DNA from: CAYZXU01 sp964482535
Lineage (GTDB): Bacteria; Desulfobacterota; Desulfobacteria; Desulfobacterales; BuS5
Assembly (NCBI GenBank): GCA_964482535.1
Contig: CAYZXU010000069.1
Span: 1 to 12,758 of the forward strand
DNA length: 12,758 bases
Direction of reading: 5' to 3'
In this document: piece by piece, positions 6,080 through 12,758 of the stretch
Position numbering within the stretch: the stretch's first letter is position 1
How the letters are laid out: each line of letters opens with the position of its first letter
The notes under the pieces: model-generated
Seen by the model: the letters and a program-made list of their open reading frames with translations, nothing else
The model's database searches: none
What the model was told of the DNA's origin: nothing
Position numbers and translations under genes: made by a program

Positions 6080-7405
6080 ATGAATTCTATCAGCAAAGAA
6101 TTATTTCACAGTACAAGTTCCAGAAAAGAGTTTCTTTACGGCAAATCATGCCGGGAAAATTTAATAGATTTTAATGATAAAATATCATCTGAAACTATTG
6201 ACAACCTGAAAAAGCATTTTCCTGATCTTCTTTCCGGAAAACCTTTTACAGATTATGCAGCTCAGTGGTTTGAGCCTTTTGATGCGTTTGCTGCTATGGC
6301 CGTGGGAGTGGATAAAAAGGTTGGAGCAGATGGAGAAGAAAAGAATGAAGCGCCAGTGGATGTTGTTATTGCCATTGACAGAATATGCAAAGAGAATAAC
6401 GGCATATGGGGGCTGATTGAAAATACTGTTTTTGGTTGTTTTTTTATGGGAATAGATGAAAATGAATGCATGGAACTTGCCAGATTAATTAAGTCTGATT
6501 TAAGTAAAAATGGAAGTAAAACTGTTTCCATAGGAACGGCTTCGTTTCCTTTGATAGATTTTAAAAATAAAGAGATAATCTTAAATGCGCTTAAAGCGCT
6601 GAGACATGCTGCTTTTTTTGGCCCTGATTCCGCTGTTTCCTTTGATTCGGTAAGTTTGAATATAAATGCAGACAAGCTGTATCAGGAAGGTGATATAAAA
6701 GGAGCAATTGAGGACTTTAAAAAAGCTGTTATTCTTGATCCTGAAAATTTGAATGTTTTCAACGGCCTTGGCGTATGTTACGGCGTTCTTGGAGCATATG
6801 AAAAAGCCGAAGAGAGTTTTGAGGCAGCCTTGAAGATTAAGCCTGAAGATTCCATGGTTCTATATAATGCAGGTCTTGTGAATATGCTGATCAATAACAG
6901 GGGAAAAGCTCTTGCTTATATGCTTGAGGCTGACAAATTCAAAGAAGATGTTTTCGAGGTGGCTTATCAAACAGGCAAGCTTTATCTGGAAAGCCAGGAG
7001 TTTGACAAGGCAAGAGAATATCTGGAAAAAGCAGTTGAAATTGAACCTGATGCCCCCCATGCTTTACGTTTTCTCGGTGAATCTTATGCAAAACTGAATC
7101 TAATTGACAAAGCTGTTGCCTCATATAAAAAAGCGCTGAAATTTAACCCGAATGATGCCCACAGCCTTTCCGCCATGGGTTCTCTTTTTGATATTAAGGG
7201 TGAAAATTCGGAAATTACTATTATTTTTTGTCAGCAAAGCGTAAACATAGAACCAGAGAACGGCCTTTTCAGGCACAGGCTCGGTTATTTATATTTTAAG
7301 CAAAACGAACTGGATAATGCCCTGAGGGAATTTGAAAAAGCAAAACTTTTTGGTTATGATTCATCCGAATTCATAGAAAAAATTAATGATATGGAGATTG
7401 ATTAG
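6080..7405 (+). CDS. Degenerate GGDEF-like domain plus TPR repeat protein
   Basis: 441 residues, cytoplasmic by appearance (no signal peptide or membrane helix). Residues ~95-190 resemble the second half of a GGDEF (diguanylate cyclase) domain: the tract TVSIGTASFPLIDF (148-161) matches the conserved VSIGIAxFP strand, followed by the usual helix and FGPDSAVSFDS end. The GGDEF loop itself is replaced by ENTVFGCFF (114-122), so no cyclase activity is expected. Residues ~195-435 hold about six to seven tetratricopeptide repeats, e.g. GDIKGAIEDFKKAVILDPEN, GAYEKAEESFEAALKIKPED, QEFDKAREYLEKAVEIEPDA and NLIDKAVASYKKALKFNPND, a protein-binding scaffold. Start ATG lies 3 bases after selA with AGGG upstream. 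Function is unknown; a link to selenocysteine metabolism is only implied by position. Confidence 0.75.
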   Translation: MNSISKELFHSTSSRKEFLYGKSCRENLIDFNDKISSETIDNLKKHFPDLLSGKPFTDYAAQWFEPFDAFAAMAVGVDKKVGADGEEKNEAPVDVVIAIDRICKENNGIWGLIENTVFGCFFMGIDENECMELARLIKSDLSKNGSKTVSIGTASFPLIDFKNKEIILNALKALRHAAFFGPDSAVSFDSVSLNINADKLYQEGDIKGAIEDFKKAVILDPENLNVFNGLGVCYGVLGAYEKAEESFEAALKIKPEDSMVLYNAGLVNMLINNRGKALAYMLEADKFKEDVFEVAYQTGKLYLESQEFDKAREYLEKAVEIEPDAPHALRFLGESYAKLNLIDKAVASYKKALKFNPNDAHSLSAMGSLFDIKGENSEITIIFCQQSVNIEPENGLFRHRLGYLYFKQNELDNALREFEKAKLFGYDSSEFIEKINDMEID

Positions 7406-7417
7406 GAATATGGACGT

Positions 7418-7996
7418 TTGAAAAAAATAATTACTGACATTCTTAAAGAGAGTATTACTGCAAAAGAAAACTTTGTTGAGCGGCATCTTGAGCTTATTAT
7501 TAGGGGCGCAGAAGTACTTTCTGAATGCATAGCCTCAGGGCACAAAATTCTGATTTTTGGCAATGGCGGCAGCGCTGCAGATTCACAGCATATTGCGGCG
7601 GAGTTTGTTAACAGGTTTATGGTGGAACGTTCTCCTTTGCCTGCAATTGCCCTGACAACAGACACATCGGTTATAACAGCAATAGGAAATGATTATGGTT
7701 TTGACCAGATATTTTCCAAACAGGTGGCAGCTCTTGGGAAAAAAGGCGATGTGGCCATAGGCATCAGCACCAGCGGCAATTCAAAAAATGTAATAAAAGC
7801 TGTTAAAGAGGCAAGCAAGGCAGGACTTATCACCATGGCCTTAACAGGCAGGGGAGGGGAACTTGCAGAATGTGCCGATATTATATACAGGGTTGAAACT
7901 GATTCAACCGGAAGAATTCAGGAAGTACATATTACTCTTGGTCATATTCTGTGTGAACTTGTTGAAAGAAGCCTGTTTTTTGAAAAATTTATTTAA
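7418..7996 (+). CDS. gmhA: Sedoheptulose-7-phosphate isomerase (SIS domain)
   Basis: First step of ADP-heptose synthesis for the lipopolysaccharide inner core: sedoheptulose 7-phosphate to D-glycero-D-manno-heptose 7-phosphate. The 192-residue length is typical. Signature blocks are FGNGGSAADSQHIAAEF (47-63), LPAIALTTDTSVITAIGNDYGF, GISTSGNSKNV, and TGRIQEVHITLGHILCELVE near the end. The zinc ligands of E. coli GmhA (H61, E65, Q172, H180) correspond to H58, E62, Q168 and H176. The start is TTG at 7418, with AGGA at 7403-7406 upstream; an ATG at 7410 is out of frame and stops at once, and no in-frame ATG lies early enough to keep the N-terminal helix. The DnaA-associated homologue DiaA is less likely given the complete zinc set. 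Confidence 0.93.
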   Translation: MKKIITDILKESITAKENFVERHLELIIRGAEVLSECIASGHKILIFGNGGSAADSQHIAAEFVNRFMVERSPLPAIALTTDTSVITAIGNDYGFDQIFSKQVAALGKKGDVAIGISTSGNSKNVIKAVKEASKAGLITMALTGRGGELAECADIIYRVETDSTGRIQEVHITLGHILCELVERSLFFEKFI

Positions 7997-8052
7997 CCCG
8001 GAGTAGGGGCGGATTCTATATCTGCCCTCTCCTACATGATTTAACCCGGAGT
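7991..8052. repeat. 14-base perfect direct repeats flanking a hairpin
   Basis: ATTTAACCCGGAGT occurs at 7991-8004 and again at 8039-8052, 48 bases apart and identical. Between them lies an imperfect palindrome: GTAG (8003-8006) and GGGCGGAT (8007-8014) pair with ATCTGCCC (8020-8027) and CTAC (8032-8035), with TCTC bulged out. The left repeat copy contains the gmhA stop codon (7994-7996). There is no T-run after the stem, so it is a poor intrinsic terminator, but it sits at the only larger spacer of the plus-strand gene run and may act in RNA processing or stabilisation. Confidence 0.6.
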
Positions 8053-8101
8053 TATTAGTAGAAAAGCGAACCCTAAGATGCAGCCAGATAAAGAGAATAT
8101 T

Positions 8102-9049
8102 ATGCGATATTCATTTAAACCCATAGAATTAAGCGGGGTTAAAACCTACAGCATTAAAGAAAGACAAAGCAAGGTTTCTTTAAGCGATTCAGCAAAAATA
8201 TGGAAAAAAGGGGAGAGCTTTAACAGCTTTATAGACAGCCTTCCGCACATACTTGCGGGGAACCATGTTCGTGAGGTTATTTCATCCATAGCATCTGCAT
8301 TTCATAACAAAAAAACTGTTGTGCTTGCCATGGGAGCCCATGTTATTAAAACAGGTTTAAATCCCGTTATCATAGATATGATGGAACGCGGGGTTATTAC
8401 TGCTGTTGCTTTAAACGGTGCTGGAATAATACATGATTTTGAGCTTGCCATGACAGGCCGGACTTCCGAGGATGTTGATGCTTCACTTGGAGACGGGACT
8501 TTTGGAATGAGCCATGAGACATGTGCCTTTTTAAGTAAAGCAATATTGATGGCGGGCCAGGAGAATACAGGCCTTGGTCAGGCCGTTGGCAGCATGATAA
8601 TTAAAGAGAATCTTCCCTTTGTCGGCAGCAGTATACTGGCTGCCGGTGCACGGCTGAAAATACCGGTAACTGTGCATGTTGCCATGGGAACCGATATTAT
8701 TCACATGCATCCTGAGTTTAATCCTGAATATGCAGGGGGCGCAAGCCACAGGGATTTTCGTATTTTTGCTTCTGTTATCTCTTCTCTGGAAGGCGGTGTC
8801 TACCTTAATGTTGGCTCTGCTGTAATTTTACCTGAAGTTTTTTTAAAAGCATTGACGCTTGCAAGAAATCTGGGAAGTAAAATAGAAGATTTTACTTCTG
8901 TTAATATGGATTTTATCCGCCATTACAGGCCAATGACAAATGTTGTTAACAGGCCAACAGCAAAAGGAGGTCGGGGATTTAATATTATCGGCCATCATGA
9001 AATTATGCTGCCGCTAATAGCGGCAGGAGTTATTGAAAGTATCAGTTAA
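8102..9049 (+). CDS. Deoxyhypusine-synthase-like conserved protein, function unknown
   Basis: 315 residues, no signal peptide or membrane segment. The blocks MGAHVIKTGLNPVI, DMMERGVITAVALNGAGIIHDFE, MTGRTSEDVDASLGDG, VTVHVAMGTDIIHMHPE, YLNVGSAVILPEVFLKAL, RPMTNVVNRPT and IGHHEIMLPL resemble a bacterial family related in fold to deoxyhypusine synthase (Rossmann-type, NAD-binding). The active-site lysine context of true DHS (WGKI) is not seen, and bacteria lack eIF5A, so deoxyhypusine synthesis is not expected. It sits between gmhA and an fmdB-type gene followed by hemC. An ATG at 8078 in the same frame would add eight residues, but it has no ribosome binding site, whereas the ATG at 8102 follows AAAGAGAA and begins with MRYSFKPIELS, which looks like a natural start. 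Confidence 0.75.
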   Translation: MRYSFKPIELSGVKTYSIKERQSKVSLSDSAKIWKKGESFNSFIDSLPHILAGNHVREVISSIASAFHNKKTVVLAMGAHVIKTGLNPVIIDMMERGVITAVALNGAGIIHDFELAMTGRTSEDVDASLGDGTFGMSHETCAFLSKAILMAGQENTGLGQAVGSMIIKENLPFVGSSILAAGARLKIPVTVHVAMGTDIIHMHPEFNPEYAGGASHRDFRIFASVISSLEGGVYLNVGSAVILPEVFLKALTLARNLGSKIEDFTSVNMDFIRHYRPMTNVVNRPTAKGGRGFNIIGHHEIMLPLIAAGVIESIS

Positions 9050-9065
9050 TAAGGAATATTATAGT

Positions 9066-9299
9066 ATGCCTATCTATGAATATCATTGTAATGAATGTAA
9101 TAATAATTTTGAATATCTTGTTTTAGGGAAGCAGAATCCTGAAGAATGCCCCGCATGCAGCAGTAAAAAGATAAACAGGTTGATTTCGGCATGCAGTTTT
9201 AAAAGTAAGGGGGAAGGAGGCGAGACAGTTAAATCATCTGCTGCTGACTCATCATGTTCCGGCTGCGCTGCAACCAGTTGTTCTACCTGTGGTTTATGA
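9066..9299 (+). CDS. FmdB-family zinc ribbon protein
   Basis: 77-residue putative regulatory or chaperone-like protein. It begins MPIYEYHCNEC, the hallmark of the FmdB/CxxC_CxxC_SSSS family, and has the two zinc-knuckle pairs C8/C11 and C28/C31. The family's low-complexity tail is here rich in Ser, Gly and Cys and ends in CSTCGL, giving additional CxxC pairs that could bind metal. The start is ATG 9066 with AAGGAA at 9051-9056; a longer in-frame start at 9033 lies inside the preceding gene and has no support. FmdB was named from the formamidase region of Methylophilus; no biochemical function is firmly known. The stop overlaps the hemC start. Confidence 0.85.
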   Translation: MPIYEYHCNECNNNFEYLVLGKQNPEECPACSSKKINRLISACSFKSKGEGGETVKSSAADSSCSGCAATSCSTCGL

Positions 9300-10225
9300 T
9301 GAAAGAAAGGATTATTATAATAGGCACAAGGGGAAGTAAGCTTGCTCTATGGCAGGCAAACTGGGTTAAATCTTCCATTGAAGCAGAATTTAAATCAACT
9401 CAGGTTGAAATAAAAATCATAAAAACAAAGGGTGATAAAATACTTGACGTTCCCCTGGCAAAGGTGGGTGGAAAGGGGCTTTTTGTTAAAGAAATAGAGG
9501 ATGCGCTTTTAAATAATATTATTGATGTGGCAGTGCACAGCATGAAGGATATGCCGGCAATAGTTCCTGATGGCCTTTGCATAGGAGCCGTGCCGGAGCG
9601 CGAAAATCCTGTGGATGTTTTGATATCTAAAAACGGCGCAAATTTTTCCAGATTACGCCCTGGCGCACACATAGGCACAAGCAGCCTGAGACGTTCAGCC
9701 CAGCTTTTATGTGCAAGGCCTGATTTGAAAATACTTCCCATGAGAGGCAACCTTGATACGCGTCTTAAAAAGCTTGAAACAGAAGATGTTGATGCCATAG
9801 TTCTGGCTGCTGCAGGAGTAAAGCGTCTTGGTTATGAAAGTAGAATAACAGAATTTTTTGATAAAGATTTTATGCTCCCGGCAGTGGGGCAGGGGGCTTT
9901 GTGCATTGAAATCAGAGAAAATGATTCCTCCATAAAACCGGTAATAGATTTTTTGGATCATGAAAAAACCAGAATAGCCGTGATGGGGGAACGCGCTTTT
10001 TTAAAGCGTCTCGAAGGTGGGTGCCAGGTTCCTATTGCCGCTTACGCCATAGTAGACAAGACCGATTTTTATATCACCGGCCTGGTTGCATCTGTTGACG
10101 GGACAAGGGTTATAAGAGAATCTGCTTCAGGGTCTGTTGATATGGCTGAAAGTACAGGTATTGAACTGGCGAATAATTTAATTTCACTTGGAGCAAAAAG
10201 CATACTGGATAATATAAAAATATAA
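9299..10225 (+). CDS. hemC: Hydroxymethylbilane synthase (porphobilinogen deaminase)
   Basis: Polymerises four porphobilinogen units into hydroxymethylbilane in the cytoplasm, the precursor of all tetrapyrroles. The 308 residues fit the family. Visible are GTRGSKLALWQ (9-19), KGLFVKEIEDALL, AVHSMKDMP (78-86) with catalytic D84, GTSSLRRSAQL (126-136), MRGNLDTRL (148-156), LPAVGQGALCIEIR, and LEGGCQVPIAAYA (239-250) whose C242 carries the dipyrromethane cofactor; both numbers coincide with the E. coli enzyme. The junction reads ATGATGA: ATG at 9296 or 9299 could start, overlapping the fmdB stop by 4 or 1 bases, and no separate ribosome binding site is obvious, so translational coupling is likely. 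cobA-hemD follows after 3 bases. Confidence 0.97.
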   Translation: MKERIIIIGTRGSKLALWQANWVKSSIEAEFKSTQVEIKIIKTKGDKILDVPLAKVGGKGLFVKEIEDALLNNIIDVAVHSMKDMPAIVPDGLCIGAVPERENPVDVLISKNGANFSRLRPGAHIGTSSLRRSAQLLCARPDLKILPMRGNLDTRLKKLETEDVDAIVLAAAGVKRLGYESRITEFFDKDFMLPAVGQGALCIEIRENDSSIKPVIDFLDHEKTRIAVMGERAFLKRLEGGCQVPIAAYAIVDKTDFYITGLVASVDGTRVIRESASGSVDMAESTGIELANNLISLGAKSILDNIKI

Positions 10226-10228
10226 CTT

Positions 10229-11758
10229 ATGAAATATGAAAAAGGAAAAGTATATCTTGTTGGTGCCGGCCCCGGGGATCCCGGGCTGATTACTGTAAAG
10301 GGGCTGGAGTGTATAAAAAAGGCGGATGTCTTAATATATGATTATCTTGCATCTCCTTCATTTTTAAAACAGACTTGTGAAAAGGCTGAAATTATTTATG
10401 TCGGCAAAAAAGGCGGAGACCATACACTTTCACAGGAAGGCATTAACGATCTGATTATTGAAAAGGCAAAAGCCGGAATGACCGTTACCAGGCTTAAGGG
10501 CGGCGATCCTTTTGTTTTTGGAAGGGGAGGGGAGGAGGCCGAAGAGCTGGTTAAGGCAGGCATCCCTTTTGAGATAGTGCCAGGTGTTACCTCTGCTGTT
10601 GCAGCGCCTGCATATGCAGGGATTCCTGTTACACACAGAGATTTTACTTCAAGTCTTGCCATTATTACAGGCCATGAAGATCCATTAAAAGAACAATCTT
10701 CCATTAACTGGCCTGCTTTGGCAAAGGGAATCGGAACCATTCTGTTTCTTATGGGGGTAAAGAATCTTCCTTATATTACAAAGAACCTTATTGATAACGG
10801 CATGAATCCTGAAAAGCCTGTGGCTCTGGTGAGATGGGGTACAACTCCTGAACAGAAAACAGTTACCGGTACCCTGGCAAACATTGTGGAAAAGGTAAAA
10901 ATAGCAGGCTTGAAACCCCCTGCCATTACAGTGGTGGGAGATGTCGTCAGGCTTCGGGAAAATCTTCAATGGTTTGAGACCCGTCCTCTTTTTGGAAAAA
11001 AAATCGTGGTTACAAGGGCAAGAAGCCAGGCAAGCGATCTTGTGCAGAACCTTTCTGATCTTGGCGCAGATTGTCTGGAATGCCCCACGATAAAGGTGGT
11101 TCCTCCTGAAGACATTAAACCTTTGGATAGAGCCATAAAAAATATTTCTTCCTATGACTGGCTGGTTTTTACAAGTGTAAACGGGGTAAAATATTTCTTT
11201 CAGCGGCTTTTTAATCAAAATCTTGATGTGCGGTCATTGGGCAGTGTTAAAACAGCCGTTATAGGACCTGCGACATGTAAAAGGCTGTTTAAATTTGGGA
11301 TAAAAAGTGATATTCTGCCTGAAAGCTACAGGGCGGAATCTGTGGCAGAAGCATTTGAGAAAATAGATTTAAAAGGGAAAAGAATACTTATCCCCAGAGC
11401 GAGAGAGGCAAGACCTGTTCTACCCGTTGAATTAAGGAAGATGGGGGCGCTGGTTGATGAGGTGACAGCGTATCATACAATTAATGTGCCCGGGAGCGCT
11501 GAAATTCTTCTGTCAAATCTTATGGAAAAAAGGGTGGATCTTGTTACTTTTACCAGCTCTTCTACAGTTAAAAATTTTAAGTCATTAATTCCACAGGATC
11601 AGTTTGCAGCATTAATGAAGAATATAACCATTGCGTGTATAGGGCCTATAACGGCAGATACGGCAAAAGAGCTGGGCTTTGATGTGCATGTGACAGCGGA
11701 TACCTATACTATACCCGGCTTGTGCCAGGCGATTAAAAAATTCTATGATGGAAAATAA
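10229..11758 (+). CDS. cobA-hemD: Fused uroporphyrinogen-III C-methyltransferase / uroporphyrinogen-III synthase
   Basis: Bifunctional 509-residue protein. Residues ~5-248 are SUMT (CobA): VYLVGAGPGDPGLITVKG (8-25), DVLIYDYL, RLKGGDPFVFGRGGEE (88-103), VPGVTSAVAAPAYAGIPVTHR (two adjoining blocks, 118-137), ITGHE and PAITVVGDVV, i.e. the SAM-binding methylase that turns uroporphyrinogen III into precorrin-2. Residues ~255-509 are HemD, opening with FGKKIVVTRARSQA and including WLVFTSVNGV, GPATCKRL and DLVTFTSSSTVKNF, which cyclises hydroxymethylbilane with inversion of ring D. Such fusions are common in clostridia and deltaproteobacteria. The coupling draws hydroxymethylbilane from HemC toward sirohaem, B12 and sirohaem-derived haem. 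No clear ribosome binding site in the 3-base gap after hemC. Confidence 0.95.
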   Translation: MKYEKGKVYLVGAGPGDPGLITVKGLECIKKADVLIYDYLASPSFLKQTCEKAEIIYVGKKGGDHTLSQEGINDLIIEKAKAGMTVTRLKGGDPFVFGRGGEEAEELVKAGIPFEIVPGVTSAVAAPAYAGIPVTHRDFTSSLAIITGHEDPLKEQSSINWPALAKGIGTILFLMGVKNLPYITKNLIDNGMNPEKPVALVRWGTTPEQKTVTGTLANIVEKVKIAGLKPPAITVVGDVVRLRENLQWFETRPLFGKKIVVTRARSQASDLVQNLSDLGADCLECPTIKVVPPEDIKPLDRAIKNISSYDWLVFTSVNGVKYFFQRLFNQNLDVRSLGSVKTAVIGPATCKRLFKFGIKSDILPESYRAESVAEAFEKIDLKGKRILIPRAREARPVLPVELRKMGALVDEVTAYHTINVPGSAEILLSNLMEKRVDLVTFTSSSTVKNFKSLIPQDQFAALMKNITIACIGPITADTAKELGFDVHVTADTYTIPGLCQAIKKFYDGK

Positions 11759-11766
11759 TTAATAAA

Positions 11767-12758
11767 ATGAAATTAGCGATAACAGGCCTGGCGAGGTCAG
11801 GAAAAACAACCATATTTGAAGTATTAACGCAAAATTTTACTGAAACGTCTAACAGGAAAGAAGACAGGATAGGGACAATACGGGTTCCTGATAAGCGTGT
11901 TGATGTTTTAAGTAAAATGTATAAGCCGAAAAAAACTGTTTACGCCCAGGTGGAATACTTCCTCCCTGGGTCTAAAGAGCATGTAAAGGAACAGGATATA
12001 TGGGGACGCATAAAGGATTGCGATGCCCTTATTCATGTTGTTAGAAATCATGGTGTATATGGCTTTGATGCGCCTGAGCCTTATAAGGATTTTCTCGAAC
12101 TTGATCAGGAATTGATCTTTAATGATTTTATGGTGATTGAAAAACGTCTTGAGCGGCTGGCAAATGATAAAAAAAGAGGAAATAAAGTTGACCCCAAAGA
12201 GCTTTCTCTTTTAAAGGAATGTCTTCAAAGCCTGGAAAACCAGATTCCCATAAGAAGAAATAAAGAGCTTGCCGATGCTCACCTTTTAAAGGGATATGCA
12301 TTTTTATCTGCCAAACCTGTTATGGTTTTGTTTAATAACGGGGATGATGATGATAAATTTCCTGATGCCGGGGAATTGATTGAATCTGAAAATTGCATGG
12401 TTATAAGGGGAAAGCTTGAGCATGAACTTGCCCAGATGTCTGATGAGGATGCTGCCGCCTTTCTTGAAGAATTTAATATTTCTGCTTCAGCCATGGATCG
12501 AGCAGTAGAAATGTCCTATGAACTTCTTGGTCTTATATCTTTTTTTACAGTTGGAGAAGATGAGGTCAGGGCATGGACTGTAAAGAAAGATGTAAAAGCG
12601 CCTGATGCCGCTGGAGCTATTCATACTGATTTTAAGAAAGGATTTATCAGGGCTGAAGTGCTTGCATATAATGATCTTATGGAGTTGGAAACATATCAGA
12701 ATGCAAAGAAAAAAGGTCTTGTCAGGCTCGAAGGGAAAGAGTATCAGGTTAAGAATGG
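11767..12758 (+). CDS. Divergent YchF/OLA1-like P-loop NTPase (3' end outside window)
   Basis: An open frame begins at ATG 11767 and continues past the window edge after 330 codons; YchF is about 363 residues, so roughly the last 30 or fewer are missing. The C-terminal part is clearly YchF-like: SFFTVGEDEVRAWTV (258-272) and KAPDAAGAIHTDF, KKGFIRAEVLAYNDL (277-304), then GKEYQVKNG, matching the family's TGS domain. The N-terminal P-loop is GLARSGKTT (7-15) instead of GLPNVGKST. The G3 motif (DIAGL in YchF) is missing: the equivalent stretch is VEYFLPGSKEH (62-72). The G4-like NxxE, which gives YchF its ATP preference, reads NNGD (190-193). It is therefore a paralogue whose nucleotide binding and hydrolysis are uncertain rather than canonical YchF. 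It follows cobA-hemD by 8 bases with no strong ribosome binding site. Confidence 0.8.
   Translation, partial: MKLAITGLARSGKTTIFEVLTQNFTETSNRKEDRIGTIRVPDKRVDVLSKMYKPKKTVYAQVEYFLPGSKEHVKEQDIWGRIKDCDALIHVVRNHGVYGFDAPEPYKDFLELDQELIFNDFMVIEKRLERLANDKKRGNKVDPKELSLLKECLQSLENQIPIRRNKELADAHLLKGYAFLSAKPVMVLFNNGDDDDKFPDAGELIESENCMVIRGKLEHELAQMSDEDAAAFLEEFNISASAMDRAVEMSYELLGLISFFTVGEDEVRAWTVKKDVKAPDAAGAIHTDFKKGFIRAEVLAYNDLMELETYQNAKKKGLVRLEGKEYQVKN

Noticed and set aside
10685..11218. 177-codon open frame on the minus strand
   Set aside because: Antisense to cobA-hemD, with no family features; the plus-strand protein is unambiguous.

Overview
The window looks like chromosomal DNA of a low-GC, strictly anaerobic deltaproteobacterium, most probably a sulfate reducer of the Desulfobacterales type. 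This is an inference: it rests on an AT-rich composition, selenocysteine machinery (selA), a hemC plus fused cobA-hemD pair of the kind that supplies sirohaem and cobalamin, a stand-alone methylmalonyl-CoA-mutase-type large subunit, an orphan tatA, and CheD/HDOD and degenerate GGDEF-TPR regulatory proteins typical of that lineage. No 16S rRNA or other direct taxonomic marker is present.

Layout. Bases 1-53 look like the terminus of an IS21-family insertion sequence cut by the window edge. A near-consensus sigma70 promoter (132-160) then drives the small tatA gene (226-420), whose leader carries a perfect hairpin. Convergent to it on the minus strand lie a methylmalonyl-CoA-mutase-like catalytic subunit (459-2072) and, upstream of that, a divergent pyrF (2195-2857). 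A 396-base AT-rich gap (2858-3253) separates these from everything that follows and holds a structured repeat-like element and a promoter. From 3254 to the end of the window all genes are on the plus strand and closely spaced: a CheD-HDOD fusion, selA, a degenerate-GGDEF/TPR protein, gmhA, a deoxyhypusine-synthase-like protein of unknown role, an FmdB-type zinc ribbon, hemC, a cobA-hemD fusion, and a YchF/OLA1-like P-loop protein that runs off the right edge. The only sizeable break in this run is a ~100-base spacer after gmhA (7997-8101), with a hairpin flanked by a perfect 14-base direct repeat.

How the genes fit together. hemC and cobA-hemD convert porphobilinogen through hydroxymethylbilane and uroporphyrinogen III to precorrin-2, the branch point to sirohaem (sulfite reductase), to haem by the sirohaem-dependent route, and to B12; the mutase-like gene at the left encodes a B12-dependent enzyme. 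selA makes Sec-tRNA, but no selB or selenoprotein is in the window. gmhA starts ADP-heptose synthesis for lipopolysaccharide. The remaining genes (CheD-HDOD, GGDEF-TPR, DHS-like, FmdB, YchF-like) are regulatory or unassigned.

No CRISPR array, phage module, tRNA, rRNA or clearly new multi-gene system is visible. The items most worth a second look are single-gene oddities: the mutase with a residue deleted beside its catalytic histidine, the CheD-HDOD fusion, the DHS-like protein, and the YchF-like protein that has lost its G3 and G4 motifs.
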